Notes: generated by a model from the letters alone, not told the origin. A stretch of DNA of 48,751 nt from Acidobacteriota bacterium (GCA_016929335.1 JAFGIY010000149.1:1-48751); one strand, 5' to 3'. Positions 11,878-20,688 are shown, counted from the first letter of the stretch. Numbers and translations: made by a program.

Positions 11878-13499
11878 TGAAGAAACGAAGAAGCTATCTG
11901 GAATTGTCACTGAAAGATGAAATCGTTGAAGGGCAGCCGGAATATTCCATCTTCTCCCGGAAATCGCGGACGGCGCTTCATGATGTGCTGGAAACTCTGA
12001 ACCGCGCATCCGGGGATCCGAAGGTCGTCGCATTATATCTGACGCTGGAATCGCTGGATCCGGGTTGGGCAAGGTTGAGTGACATGCGCCGGGCGCTGGT
12101 TTCCTTCCGGAAAAGCGGTAAGCCCATTTATTGTTACATGCAGGAAGGAGGCAACGCAGAATATTACCTGGCAAGCGCCTGTAATCACATCTTCATGCCG
12201 CCGGCCGCTCATCTGAATCTGGTTGGGCTTTCCGCAGAAGTCTTCTTCCTTCGCGATATATTGGACCGTTTTGGAATCAATGCTCAGCTTCAGGCCATAG
12301 GCGAGTACAAATCGGCCGCAGAGATGTTTACGCGGACAGGCATGTCGGCTCCTGCACGCGAACAGGTGGATTTGTTGCTCGACGACAGCTACGAAGAGCT
12401 GCTCCATGCGTTCCAGGACCGCGGATTCAGCCGGGAACAGGTCGCGGCGATGATTGACGCCGGGCCCTACACGGCACGCGAAGCGTTCAAGCAGAAGTTG
12501 CTGGACGGCATTTGTTATCAGGATGAGATGGCGGACAAGCTGAAGGAAGCGTTCGGGAAAAAAGTCCGCGCCATCACGGCCCATAAATATTTCAAGGGCG
12601 ATGGCTTTTTTAAGCTTCTATTTACATTCCGGCGTCCTCGTATTGCCGTCATCGAAGTCCTGGGACATATTGACACAGGCGAAAGCCGCCGGAGCCAGGC
12701 CGGAAGCTCGGTGGCGGGGGAGGAAACGATCAGAGCATTTTTGGATCATGCAAAGGAATCGCGCAGAGTCCGGGCAATTATCCTGCGCGTGAACTCCCCG
12801 GGGGGTTCGGGACTCGCCTCCGACCTTATCTGGCGAAAAATTTCCATTGTGAATAAAACTAAGCCCGTTGTTGTCAGTTTTGGAGATGTGGCCGCTTCCG
12901 GGGGATACTACATAGCAACACCTGCCTCCTGCATCCTTGCGGAGCCCACATCCGTTACCGGTTCCATCGGAGTGCTGGCCGGAAAATTCGTGGTGCGGGA
13001 GCTTTTGAACCGGCTGTCCATTCGCCGGGAGTCCGTTCAGCGCGGACTGCACGCGGAGCATGATTCGCCCTTTTCTGATTTTACGCAGTCCGAAGCGGAG
13101 CGGCTGCATCAGCAGATACTGGAATTTTACCGGGAGGATTTTGTAAGAAAGGTTGCGGACGGACGGAAGCTGAACGATGGCGACGTAGACCAGGTGGGAC
13201 GCGGTCGCGTTTGGAGCGGCATCCGCGCCAGACAGCACAAGCTTATCGATGAGATCGGCGGATTCCTGGAGGCTGTTCAGAAGGCGCGCGAGCTGGCGCA
13301 TATCCCCCCGGCAAAAAAGACCCGGGTTGTTCATTACTACCGGCATCGCAAGCTGTGGGAACGCTTCATGCCGGATTTTCGGTTTCCCATAATGGCAAAG
13401 CTCCTGCCGCATTCAGCGCTCGATGCGGTAAGCATGCTGGAGCAGTTGGGAAAACAGGCTGTTCTGCTGGTGATGCCATTCCGGATCCGCATCCGCTAG
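11877..13499 (+). CDS. sppA: SppA-type signal peptide peptidase, 67K class
   Basis: About 540 residues with two tandem ClpP/crotonase-like domains, as in E. coli SppA. Using the GTG at 11877, the catalytic lysine is in GEYKSA (about K145) and the nucleophile in AASGG (about S341). Their spacing of 196 residues is close to that of the E. coli Lys209/Ser409 pair. The GTG has GGAG six bases upstream and overlaps the preceding TAG by one base; an ATG at 11829 is the alternative. With either start, no N-terminal membrane anchor or signal peptide is visible, unlike the E. coli enzyme. It may be cytoplasmic or peripheral. Confidence 0.85.
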   Translation: MKKRRSYLELSLKDEIVEGQPEYSIFSRKSRTALHDVLETLNRASGDPKVVALYLTLESLDPGWARLSDMRRALVSFRKSGKPIYCYMQEGGNAEYYLASACNHIFMPPAAHLNLVGLSAEVFFLRDILDRFGINAQLQAIGEYKSAAEMFTRTGMSAPAREQVDLLLDDSYEELLHAFQDRGFSREQVAAMIDAGPYTAREAFKQKLLDGICYQDEMADKLKEAFGKKVRAITAHKYFKGDGFFKLLFTFRRPRIAVIEVLGHIDTGESRRSQAGSSVAGEETIRAFLDHAKESRRVRAIILRVNSPGGSGLASDLIWRKISIVNKTKPVVVSFGDVAASGGYYIATPASCILAEPTSVTGSIGVLAGKFVVRELLNRLSIRRESVQRGLHAEHDSPFSDFTQSEAERLHQQILEFYREDFVRKVADGRKLNDGDVDQVGRGRVWSGIRARQHKLIDEIGGFLEAVQKARELAHIPPAKKTRVVHYYRHRKLWERFMPDFRFPIMAKLLPHSALDAVSMLEQLGKQAVLLVMPFRIRIR

Positions 13500-13508
13500 C
13501 ATAAAGCC

Positions 13509-13695
13509 TGCCACGAATTTGCACGAATTTTTATGAAAAGGCGTATGGGCGGCAGCGCTTCGCGCTGCTCTGGAGATAGCTCCGGCCGCAGGAGAGAGCG
13601 CTGCTTTCTCCTGCGGCCGGAGCTATCTCCAGGGGCCGGAGGCCCGCCCATATAATTGCCGTCCCGGTTCGTGCAATTCGTGTTAATTCGTGGCT
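13509..13695. repeat. Nested multi-stem palindrome in sppA-folE spacer
   Basis: A perfect 26-bp stem (13570-13595 with 13607-13632) is flanked by two small hairpins: GCAGCGC/GCGCTGC at 13552-13568 and GGGCC/GGCCC at 13633-13645. A 9-bp outer stem, TATGGGCGG (13544-13552) with CCGCCCATA (13644-13652), encloses these. Outside that, CACGAATT words at 13511-13529 pair with AATTCGTG words at 13675-13693. The whole folds like a cloverleaf. A further CCACGAAT/CACGAATT word cluster lies at 13791-13810. The rest of the 13500-13832 gap is featureless. Confidence 0.85.
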
Positions 13696-13832
13696 AACCT
13701 TTTTCTCGTCGAAATGGCTCGGCGGCAGCAAGTACAGGAATACGGTACATGAAGAGATCCATGATGCAGTACACTAACATAAAACCCGGCCACGAATGGA
13801 CACGAATTTTTGCGAATGAGTGCAATTCGGCG

Positions 13833-14387
13833 TCAGGGCTGGCTCCGCTTGAAGATCAGATCCAGGAACTCCATGCGCGTCTCGGCAGAGCGGCGGAAAT
13901 TTCCAAGCATTGAGCTCGTAATGGCTTTGGAGTTTTGCTTCTCCACTCCGCGCATCAGCATGCACATATGCTGAGCCTCAACAACGACGCCGACGCCCAG
14001 GGGCTTGATGATCTCCTCGATAGTCTTGGCGATCTGGGTTGTCAGACGCTCCTGCACCTGAAGGCGGCGGCTGTACATCTCAACAAGCCGCGCGATCTTG
14101 CTGATGCCGACCACCTTCTTATCGGGAAGATATCCGACGTGGCATTTTCCGAAGAAGGGCAACAGGTGGTGTTCGCACATGCTGAAAAAATCAATATTTG
14201 AGACGATCACCATTTCATCGTACTGCACATCGAACAGGGCATTGTTCAGCAGTTCGACCGGATTCTGCTTATAACCGCTGGTGAGGAAACGCAGGGCCTG
14301 TTCCACTCTGTGCGGAGTGCCCTTTAATCCTTCACGCTCAGGATCTTCTCCAAGATCCTCCAAAACCTTGCGAATGAAATCCTTCAT
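13833..14387 (-). CDS. folE: GTP cyclohydrolase I
   Basis: About 184 residues. It opens GTP to 7,8-dihydroneopterin triphosphate, the first step of tetrahydrofolate synthesis and also of the queuosine precursor route. The zinc-site segment MCEHHLLP and the second cysteine in [10 protein letters not shown] are present, as is the C-terminal SSMLGNFR pattern. The ATG at 14387 is preferred because GGGGGA lies four bases upstream; the frame extends 21 residues further without a ribosome site. QueA lies 1.1 kb away on the other strand, so a link to queuosine is possible but not shown. Confidence 0.96.
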   Translation of the reverse strand: MKDFIRKVLEDLGEDPEREGLKGTPHRVEQALRFLTSGYKQNPVELLNNALFDVQYDEMVIVSNIDFFSMCEHHLLPFFGKCHVGYLPDKKVVGISKIARLVEMYSRRLQVQERLTTQIAKTIEEIIKPLGVGVVVEAQHMCMLMRGVEKQNSKAITSSMLGNFRRSAETRMEFLDLIFKRSQP

Positions 14388-14601
14388 CAATCCCCCAGTT
14401 GGTCCGGCATCAAGCCGGGAAAAATTCAAATTGGCCGGCAGTGCAGTCAATGGAGCATCCCGCCGTCTTCATTTTCTTACACCCTATACCGCCCGGCCTA
14501 TTCTATCATAGGGTCTTTACGGAGATCATTGTGCAGGATTCAAATCAGCCGGATTGAATGCAAGGCTTCAACCTGCACACGGAATGCTATACACTCAATC
14601 C

Positions 14602-15516
14602 ATGTTTTTTGACAAAACTTATTTCCGTCAATTCGGCGGCTCTTTTGCCGCCGCCGGCCGGGTGATGTTGAAGCATGAAACCCCTAGAGATGCGGCCGCC
14701 ATCTCCTACTTTTGCCTGGTTGCGCTGTTTCCCGGAATCCTGGTCATCGTCGCTGTAGTGGATGCCTTTCTGGGAAGGATGGATCTTCACGGCATTGTTG
14801 TTCAGCTTATTATCGACCTGTTCCCGGGATCGCGGCTGTTTCTGAGATCCAACCTGGAAGACCTTCTCACCCCATCCCTGACCGTGGTCCTGCTGTGCGC
14901 AGGAGTATTCATCTGGTCCTCTTCCTGGATCTTTTCATTTCTGGAGAGCGCGATCAATCGCGCATGGGGTGTTTCGAGTCAGAAGACCTTCTGGGAGAGC
15001 CGGCTTCGCAGTATCGGCTTCATGATTCTGGGAGGCACAAGCCTGCTCGCTTCATCGGCAATTACGGCGTTTATAAGAAATGCGCAGTCGCGAGCCGTTG
15101 CCGGGATCTCCACTTCCGCCAGAGCAAGCTTTTTAATAGGCTGGTTCTGGTACTGCTTCCTGTTTCTGGCGGGAATTTTGATCGCCGTCCTGGTATTCGC
15201 GCTTATTTTCAAGTGGATTCCTCATCGAAAGGTGTTCTGGAGAGAAGCCTTTTCGGGCGCGCTGATTTTTGTTTTCATGTGGGAAATCGGCAGCATCATC
15301 TTCGTATCGCTGATGCCGTATTTCAATTATCAGAGAATCTACGGCAGGACCGGAGCCGTCATCGCCCTTCTGGTCTGGGTTTATACATCCAGCTTGATTC
15401 TTCTTTTCGGAGCCAATTTTACCGCTCAGTTGCACGGGATTCGGCTGCGGGAGCCTGTTCCCGATTCCAGCATGTTTCGGCAAGGTAAATCACAGGATTT
15501 TCCCTCACCTCAGTGA
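14602..15516 (+). CDS. YihY family inner-membrane protein
   Basis: About 304 residues, with six predicted membrane helices and the family features: an N-terminal amphipathic region, RDAAAISYFCLVALFPGIL at the first helix, and the PYFNYQRIYGRTGAVIALLVW segment near the fifth. Formerly called RNase BN, this family is now regarded as a membrane protein of unknown function, possibly a transporter or virulence-associated factor. The start is uncertain: ATG at 14602 has no good ribosome site and in-frame ATGs at 14554 and 14584 exist. The stop codon overlaps the GTG start of queA (GTGA), suggesting coupling. Confidence 0.88.
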   Translation: MFFDKTYFRQFGGSFAAAGRVMLKHETPRDAAAISYFCLVALFPGILVIVAVVDAFLGRMDLHGIVVQLIIDLFPGSRLFLRSNLEDLLTPSLTVVLLCAGVFIWSSSWIFSFLESAINRAWGVSSQKTFWESRLRSIGFMILGGTSLLASSAITAFIRNAQSRAVAGISTSARASFLIGWFWYCFLFLAGILIAVLVFALIFKWIPHRKVFWREAFSGALIFVFMWEIGSIIFVSLMPYFNYQRIYGRTGAVIALLVWVYTSSLILLFGANFTAQLHGIRLREPVPDSSMFRQGKSQDFPSPQ

Positions 15517-16562
15517 CCCCTATCATGAAACTTCACGAGTTTGATTTCGATCTGCCTGAACGTCTCATTGCGCAGCATCCGGCGCCTGAGCGGGATCTTT
15601 CCCGAATGATGGTGATCCGGCGAAAAACCGGAGAAAGAGAACACTGCACATTCAGACAGCTTCCTGAAATGCTGAATCCCGAGCATTTTCTGGTTGTCAA
15701 TAACACCCGTGTGTTTCCAGCCAGGCTGCGGGCCTCCAGGCCGGGGAGATCTGAGGAAATTGAAGTCCTGCTCCTGAAAGAATTGCGCCCCGGCGACTGG
15801 CTTGCGCTTCTGAAGCCTGCACGGAAAGCGCCTCCCGGACAAGAACTGGTATTGGGAAACCTTTCGGCACGAGTGATGGAAGCCAAAGAGTCGGGCAGCC
15901 GGATCCTGCGCTTCAGCCCGCAAGAGGATTTGTATCAGGCTTTTGAAAAAATGGGAGAACCTCCGATCCCTCCCTACATTCGTCGCACAAAAGGACAGGA
16001 TTTTTCCCAGGACAGGTTGCGCTATCAAACGGTATATGCGCGCCATAGCGGCTCCATAGCGGCACCGACCGCCGGCCTCCACTTTACCGACGACATCTTT
16101 CGCCGCCTCGAAGCCCGCGGGATTCCGGTCTGCGAACTGTTGCTGCATGTGGGTTACGGCACATTTCAGCCGGTGCGCTGCCAGGAGATAGAAAAACACC
16201 GGATGGAGCCGGAATATTTCAGTCTCGAGTCATCCACCGCAGCACGCATTCGAGACTACAAAGCAGAGGGACGCAAACTGGTCGCCGTGGGCACCACAAC
16301 AACGCGATGTTTGGAGTTTCTGGCCAGGAATGAAGATTCGCTGGAACGGGCATCGTCGGGATTCTGCGATCTATTCATCTATCCGGGATTCGAATTCCGG
16401 TTATTGGACGGCTTGCTCACAAACTTTCACCTCCCAAAATCCACTTTGTTCATGCTTGTGTGCGCATTCGCGGGCCGGGAATTGATGCTGGACTGCTATC
16501 GCGAAGCGATCTCCAGGAATTATCGCTTTTATAGCTATGGCGATTGCATGTTGATTCTCTAG
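15513..16562 (+). CDS. queA: S-adenosylmethionine:tRNA ribosyltransferase-isomerase
   Basis: About 349 residues. It transfers and isomerises the ribosyl group of SAM onto preQ1 at position 34 of tRNA, giving epoxyqueuosine. Family signatures are clear: the N-terminal FDFDLPERLIAQHP, the VVNNTRVFPARL segment, SIAAPTAGLHFT, and the C-terminal TNFHLPKSTLFMLVCAF. The coding start is either GTG at 15513, overlapping the yihY stop, or ATG at 15525; the conserved protein begins at the latter. No transcription terminator is apparent after the stop. Confidence 0.97.
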   Translation: MTPIMKLHEFDFDLPERLIAQHPAPERDLSRMMVIRRKTGEREHCTFRQLPEMLNPEHFLVVNNTRVFPARLRASRPGRSEEIEVLLLKELRPGDWLALLKPARKAPPGQELVLGNLSARVMEAKESGSRILRFSPQEDLYQAFEKMGEPPIPPYIRRTKGQDFSQDRLRYQTVYARHSGSIAAPTAGLHFTDDIFRRLEARGIPVCELLLHVGYGTFQPVRCQEIEKHRMEPEYFSLESSTAARIRDYKAEGRKLVAVGTTTTRCLEFLARNEDSLERASSGFCDLFIYPGFEFRLLDGLLTNFHLPKSTLFMLVCAFAGRELMLDCYREAISRNYRFYSYGDCMLIL

Positions 16563-16662
16563 CCCCCAAATCTTTACTGGAAATGCTTCCTCAGACCCTC
16601 CCTATGGAACGACAGCCCCCCATCGGGGATCTTAGAGCAGCTTCACGGGAAAGCCGGAGGGA

Positions 16663-16818
16663 ATGACTTTGCCGCATGGGATTTCCACATTGCGGGAATA
16701 TTTGGCAATCCCGGCTAAATCCTTGATTTATGAGCACATCTATGATAAACAGAAAGCGCTCCCGAGCAAAAAAGACAAAAATGAAATAACCCTGGTCGAG
16801 CGGCGTAGTTATCTTTAG
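16663..16818 (+). CDS. Possible 51-residue small protein
   Basis: An open frame of 51 residues (MTLPHGISTLREYLAIPAKS start, lysine-rich C-terminal third, ending VERRSYL). GGAGG lies only a few bases before the ATG, closer than usual. It ends 20 bases before the anti-sigma gene, in the slot where a sigma factor gene would be expected, but it does not resemble one. It may be a real small gene, a remnant, or chance. I recognise no family. Confidence 0.25.
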   Translation: MTLPHGISTLREYLAIPAKSLIYEHIYDKQKALPSKKDKNEITLVERRSYL

Positions 16819-16838
16819 CCGCTTAGTGAGGGATGGAC

Positions 16839-17303
16839 ATGGAATGCGCACAATTAGGAAATTGGCTTTCCCGCAGGATCGATGGTGAACTATCGTCATC
16901 GGAGAGTGCGGAGTTGGATGCCCACCTGGAACAATGCGCTTCCTGCACTCGGGAATACAGGCTGCTGAACCTCCATCGTCAAATTGCTCAAAAGATACCT
17001 CAACCGACGCCCAGCCCATTCTTTTATCAGAAGCTGAGGACGCGCATTGAGAGCGAATCAAAGGGCATGGCCTCCTGGCGTATTTTCTGGGAATTGACGC
17101 ATCATATGGTTCCGGCTTTAGCCTGCATTACGCTGGCACTGCTGTCGGTGCTCGCCTATGTGCAATTAAATGGTCCAAAAGCCGATCTTTACCGGGAATA
17201 CGAGAGAGTATTCATTACGGAAGAGCAGCCGCATCAGATGCTTGCCTCCGAGCAGGGAGACATCACGGACATGAGCGTGTTAAGGGCGATTGCCGAACGT
17301 TAA
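16839..17303 (+). CDS. Zinc-finger anti-sigma factor
   Basis: About 154 residues. The N-terminus has the ZAS pattern: an early cysteine (MECAQLG), then H-x3-C-x2-C in HLEQCASC at about 30-37. This coordinates zinc and binds an ECF sigma factor. A single membrane helix (MVPALACITLALLSVLAYVQ) follows near residues 90-109, then a short periplasmic tail. ATG at 16839 is preferred because GAGG lies eight bases upstream; ATG at 16833 is in frame. No sigma factor gene is adjacent, which is unusual, so its partner must be elsewhere or lost. The next gene encodes a CpxP/Spy-like protein. Confidence 0.8.
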   Translation: MECAQLGNWLSRRIDGELSSSESAELDAHLEQCASCTREYRLLNLHRQIAQKIPQPTPSPFFYQKLRTRIESESKGMASWRIFWELTHHMVPALACITLALLSVLAYVQLNGPKADLYREYERVFITEEQPHQMLASEQGDITDMSVLRAIAER

Positions 17304-17371
17304 CCCGATCTCCGGCATCATGTCGTGAATCGGCAATCTAGTCTGCCGTTCAAAATTTGGATATTGGTAAA

Positions 17372-17758
17372 ATGAAATCCAGTCTGAGCATTGTATTGGT
17401 GGCTATTCTGATATTCCTCCTGGGAGGAGTTGCGGGAGCTGTAAGCTATTGCCTCTATTGCGAACACATTCAAAGCAGCGTACCTGCTCTTCCCAAGGGG
17501 GACGACGTGGTGGATTCGATGGCGAATGAACTGCAGCTCGATGCGCAGCAGAAGGCAGAGGTCAAGGTGATCATCACCGACATCCGGACCCGCTATCGAG
17601 CCCTTTCTCAGGAATTCCGTCCGCGGTGGGAAGAATTGCGGAAGGAAAGTGACGAACGCATCAACGCCCTTCTGCGGGAGGATCAGAAACCAAAGTTCGA
17701 GAAATTCCTCAAGCGCTATAAAACTCCGGCCTCGTCAAAAAGCGGTTCTGCCAGATAA
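17372..17758 (+). CDS. CpxP/Spy-like membrane-anchored periplasmic protein
   Basis: A 128-residue protein with an N-terminal hydrophobic segment (IVLVAILIFLLGGVAGAVSY), two cysteines close after it (YCLYC), then a long amphipathic helical domain. The helical repeat LDAQQKAEVKVIITDIRTRY resembles the LTxxQ-like helices of the Spy/CpxP/heavy-metal-sensor (CnrR-type) group. Such proteins often pair with ECF sigma/anti-sigma systems and sense envelope or metal stress, matching its position 68 bases after the anti-sigma gene. The specific signal is unknown. Its start lacks a strong ribosome site. Confidence 0.55.
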   Translation: MKSSLSIVLVAILIFLLGGVAGAVSYCLYCEHIQSSVPALPKGDDVVDSMANELQLDAQQKAEVKVIITDIRTRYRALSQEFRPRWEELRKESDERINALLREDQKPKFEKFLKRYKTPASSKSGSAR

Positions 17759-17772
17759 GACGCTTCGATCCA

Positions 17773-18582
17773 TTATCCTTTCCCTGCGCGTGCAACCGTC
17801 AGGACGGAGACTCGCAGTGCGCCTCCATCCAGAAGCGCCCGGGCTGCACTTGCAGCCGTGGCTCCGGTAGTCATAACATCATCAACCAGCAAAATACGCT
17901 TTCCTGAAATCTGCTGCGGCCTACTGCAGCGAAAAGCCTTCCGAACATTTTCTTTCCGTTCCGAATCCGTCAGCCCCACCTGCGGGAGTGTCGGCCGGAC
18001 CCGCACGAGGAACCGGCCGAGCGGAACGGCAATCTGGCGAGACAACGATCGGGCCAGGAGTTCAGATTGATTGTATCCCCGGTCGCGTCTGCGCTTCGGA
18101 TGAAGCGGAACAGGAACGATGAGGTCAAACTCGTCTCTGCTCCAGGACTCAAAAAAGGCGGCAGTCAAGAGAGGGCCCAGCAGGCGGACCAGATTTCGTC
18201 TTCCGCGAAATTTCAGCTCCTGGATTATTTTGCTGAGCTCCGCCGTGTAATAGCCAAAGGACCGCGCTCCCGCATAGGGCGGCATTTGCAGGATACAGTT
18301 TCCGCAGAGGTGGTCCGGGGTATCGTCAAAGCTTTGCATGGGCAATCCGCAGGACGTGCAGCGCGGCGGAGTTATTTTCAAGGAAAGAACATTATCCCAG
18401 CACCGGCTGCAGATCCCACAATCCTGATGCCCGGCCAGCGCAGCGGAACAGACGAAGCATTCTTCCGGATAAATGAGATTCAGGAAGCCGTCGAACAGCC
18501 TTCGGCCTAAGGAAACAGGCGAATCCCGGATTGTGGGAAAGTATGGTTTGGGAGCCACAGACGGCCAGCCGGACAAACCCAA
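17773..18582 (-). CDS. comF: ComF-family phosphoribosyltransferase-like protein
   Basis: About 269 residues. The N-terminus has paired zinc-ribbon cysteines (CFVC, CGIC-x2-C, CTSCG, CGNC), and the C-terminal half is a type I phosphoribosyltransferase with the PRPP loop LLVDDVMTTGATAASAA. ComF proteins take part in DNA uptake (single-strand handling with PriA and the ComFA helicase) in naturally competent bacteria; the reaction is not established. It is last in the minus-strand run obg-nadD-rsfS-rlmH-dksA-comF, four bases after the dksA-like gene. The first roughly 25 residues may not be translated. Confidence 0.88.
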   Translation of the reverse strand: MGLSGWPSVAPKPYFPTIRDSPVSLGRRLFDGFLNLIYPEECFVCSAALAGHQDCGICSRCWDNVLSLKITPPRCTSCGLPMQSFDDTPDHLCGNCILQMPPYAGARSFGYYTAELSKIIQELKFRGRRNLVRLLGPLLTAAFFESWSRDEFDLIVPVPLHPKRRRDRGYNQSELLARSLSRQIAVPLGRFLVRVRPTLPQVGLTDSERKENVRKAFRCSRPQQISGKRILLVDDVMTTGATAASAARALLDGGALRVSVLTVARAGKG

Positions 18583-18586
18583 AAAA

Positions 18587-18943
18587 TTACTGATCTAGCA
18601 AACCCTTCTCCTGAAGATCCTTGCACTGGATGCAAAGCTGGGCCCAGGGCACAGCCTCCAATCTCTTGGGCAGAATCTCATTCCCGCAATTGACGCAGGT
18701 CCCGTAAGACTTGTCCTTGATGCGCGAGAGCGCTTCACGTATCAACTGGAGAATCTGCCGGTCCCCGGAGCTCTTGCTGAACATGAATTCTTTTGTATAA
18801 GACTCGACGGCCATGTCGGCGACATCCTGAATATTCTGGTCTTTCTCCCTGCCGTAACCCTCGGTCCTCTGAACCATATCAGTCAAAGAGAGTTGCTTCT
18901 GCAGCAGCTTATCTTTAAAGTAGTTCAGCTTCTTTGCATCCAT
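18587..18943 (-). CDS. DksA/TraR-type zinc-finger regulator
   Basis: About 118 residues. An N-terminal coiled coil with the acidic tip region (QNIQDVADMAVES) precedes a C-terminal C4 zinc finger, C-x2-C (CVNCG) and C-x2-C (CIQC). Such proteins insert into the RNA polymerase secondary channel and, with ppGpp, alter promoter output. The ATG at 18943 is preferred because it starts the conserved MDAKKLNYFKDKLL region; the open frame extends ten more residues upstream. It is shorter than E. coli DksA (151 residues) and typical of the short deltaproteobacterial/acidobacterial type. Confidence 0.88.
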   Translation of the reverse strand: MDAKKLNYFKDKLLQKQLSLTDMVQRTEGYGREKDQNIQDVADMAVESYTKEFMFSKSSGDRQILQLIREALSRIKDKSYGTCVNCGNEILPKRLEAVPWAQLCIQCKDLQEKGLLDQ

Positions 18944-18994
18944 TCCTTCTATTCCTGCTCTGAAACGGCGCAATCAGTTTTCGCGAAAATCCAA

Positions 18995-19483
18995 TCACTC
19001 AGACTGATTGCTGCCCTTGTGGTACGGGATGTTGCGCATAATACATAATGCGCGATATATCTGCTCCAACAGCAATACGCGGCACATCTCATGAGTCCAG
19101 GTCATTTTCCCCAGCGACAGCACCAGGCTGGCCCTGCTGCGAATCGCACGGCTCAAGCCGTCGGGGCCCCCGATTACGAACGTCATCACTCGGGCTCCGG
19201 TATTCTGTTCGGACTCGAGCCATCCGGCAAAATGCCGCGATGAAAACTGAGAACCCGTCTCATCCAGGGCGACCAGCCGTCCGCTTTCCGGGATATGCCT
19301 GGCCAGTTCCTCCCCTTCTGCCTCAATCAGTTTCTCAGCACGAAGAGACTGCCGCTTCGAAAGATCGCGGGCCTCGATTATCTCGCATGGAACCAGGTGG
19401 CGGATTCTCTCCACGTAGTCCGATAGGAGCACTCTTACAGCCGAGTTTTTCGTTTTCCCGATCCAGAGAAACTTGAGATTCAT
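18995..19483 (-). CDS. rlmH: 23S rRNA pseudouridine-1915 N3-methyltransferase
   Basis: About 162 residues, SPOUT class. RlmH methylates pseudouridine 1915 in helix 69 of 23S rRNA on assembled 70S ribosomes. The knot motifs are present: FVIGGPDGLS (usually IGGADG), LSLGKMTWTHEMCRVLLLEQIYRA, and the C-terminal YHKGS. The preferred ATG at 19483 begins the conserved MNLKFLWIGKTK; an in-frame ATG nine codons upstream exists. It follows rsfS after about 130 bases, a common pairing of ribosome-associated genes. Confidence 0.96.
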   Translation of the reverse strand: MNLKFLWIGKTKNSAVRVLLSDYVERIRHLVPCEIIEARDLSKRQSLRAEKLIEAEGEELARHIPESGRLVALDETGSQFSSRHFAGWLESEQNTGARVMTFVIGGPDGLSRAIRSRASLVLSLGKMTWTHEMCRVLLLEQIYRALCIMRNIPYHKGSNQSE

Positions 19484-19612
19484 ACACGGGATCCGGGGCG
19501 CCGTCTTCAATCAGACGGCAAATTTTACTGGAACAATACCGGCGATTCAACACAGGCGTTCCGTTTGGAAAGCGCCGCTATTACTTCCCGCTCTTTCGAA
19601 CAGAGCGCTTTC

Positions 19613-20005
19613 CTACGTGCTTCTTATCGTCTTCCGCCGCCCGATCTTCGTTTCCTTTTTTTGGATAAACCGGTTCACATCCAGCTTTTTGCCGTCTCTC
19701 CAGAGTCTTTCCAGATCGTAATAGATGCGTGCATTCTTTGAAAAAATGTGGACGACCAAATCCCCGTAGTCCATCAGAACCCATTCCGAGTTTTGATATC
19801 CCTCCATATGGGATGGACGAATACCGCACGTCTTGAGCCGCTTTTCCACTTCATCGGCAATGGCCTGTATCTGGCGAGAGGAGTCGCCGGTACAGATTAA
19901 AAAATAGCTGGCAAAGGAAGCGATCTTGGAAATATCCAGGGCTACAAGATCGTTTGCCTTTTTATCATCCGCTGCATTGACGGCAATTTTCAGAGCATCG
20001 ATCAT
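19613..20005 (-). CDS. rsfS: Ribosomal silencing factor
   Basis: 130 residues. RsfS binds ribosomal protein L14 and blocks subunit joining when nutrients are low. Conserved features are the nucleotidyltransferase-like fold with the SYFLICTGDSSRQIQAIAD segment, WVLMDYGDLVVHIF and YYDLERLW. The C-terminus carries a basic extension. Its start overlaps the nadD stop by four bases (ATGA), so the two are translationally coupled, the usual bacterial arrangement. Confidence 0.97.
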   Translation of the reverse strand: MIDALKIAVNAADDKKANDLVALDISKIASFASYFLICTGDSSRQIQAIADEVEKRLKTCGIRPSHMEGYQNSEWVLMDYGDLVVHIFSKNARIYYDLERLWRDGKKLDVNRFIQKKETKIGRRKTIRST

Positions 20006-20688
20006 CTTCCACCATAGAGACGAAGTTTACGTATGTATTCACACACCGTTTTGGAAACCATGCGATGAACGGGTTTTCCTGAGGCCAGGAGGCTTCGTAT
20101 GCGTGTCGCAGAAATATCGGGGGCTCCCGCATCCACGATATAAATCCGGGCATCTCTTTCGTTTTCTTCAGAAAGCCTGCGCTGCATCTGAACCCTCCCG
20201 AGGCCTGTAAGATCCCGTACCCTTGAGACAGCCCGCTTCGGCAGGGCAGCTCTATATTCAGCCAGATCGATTCCGGGACGCACGACAAAAATAAAGTTGT
20301 AGGAGGTCAACAGCGTTTCGCTCCGGCGCCAGGAATTCACTTCCATCAGAGAATCCCCGCCCGCAATAAAATAAAAGTTTCTTTTTCCCTCTGCCGGGTT
20401 GTCTGCAAGCTTTCTCATCGTATCGATGGTGAAGGAGCTGCGTTGAGGCTCCAGTTCGATCATCGATGGGATGAACGAGGGGATGCCCGCAACGGCCAGG
20501 CTGACCATCGCATAACGATGGGAGAAAGAAATCAAATTCTCCGGAGTCTTGTGCGGAGGCGTCATAGCAACAACAAAATGCACCTGGGAGAGCGAGAAGA
20601 TCCGCTGAATGCTCCTGGCAATATGCAAATGTCCCAGATGAATCGGATTGAACGTTCCACCAAGTACGCCGATTCGGACGATTCCCAA
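20002..20688 (-). CDS. nadD: Nicotinate-nucleotide adenylyltransferase
   Basis: About 228 residues. It adenylates nicotinate mononucleotide to deamido-NAD. The nucleotidyltransferase signature GGTFNPIHLGHLHIA lies at the N-terminus and SATRIRSLL near the C-terminus. The frame is open well upstream, but the start is most likely TTG at 20688: GGAGG lies eight bases before it and the conserved domain begins three codons later. An ATG 55 codons upstream would add a non-conserved extension. The 170-base space to obg upstream holds nothing recognisable. Confidence 0.94.
   Translation of the reverse strand: MGIVRIGVLGGTFNPIHLGHLHIARSIQRIFSLSQVHFVVAMTPPHKTPENLISFSHRYAMVSLAVAGIPSFIPSMIELEPQRSSFTIDTMRKLADNPAEGKRNFYFIAGGDSLMEVNSWRRSETLLTSYNFIFVVRPGIDLAEYRAALPKRAVSRVRDLTGLGRVQMQRRLSEENERDARIYIVDAGAPDISATRIRSLLASGKPVHRMVSKTVCEYIRKLRLYGGR

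Noticed and set aside
16591..17061. Minus-strand open frame across the anti-sigma gene
   Set aside because: Overlaps the zinc-finger coding region and has no recognisable sequence.
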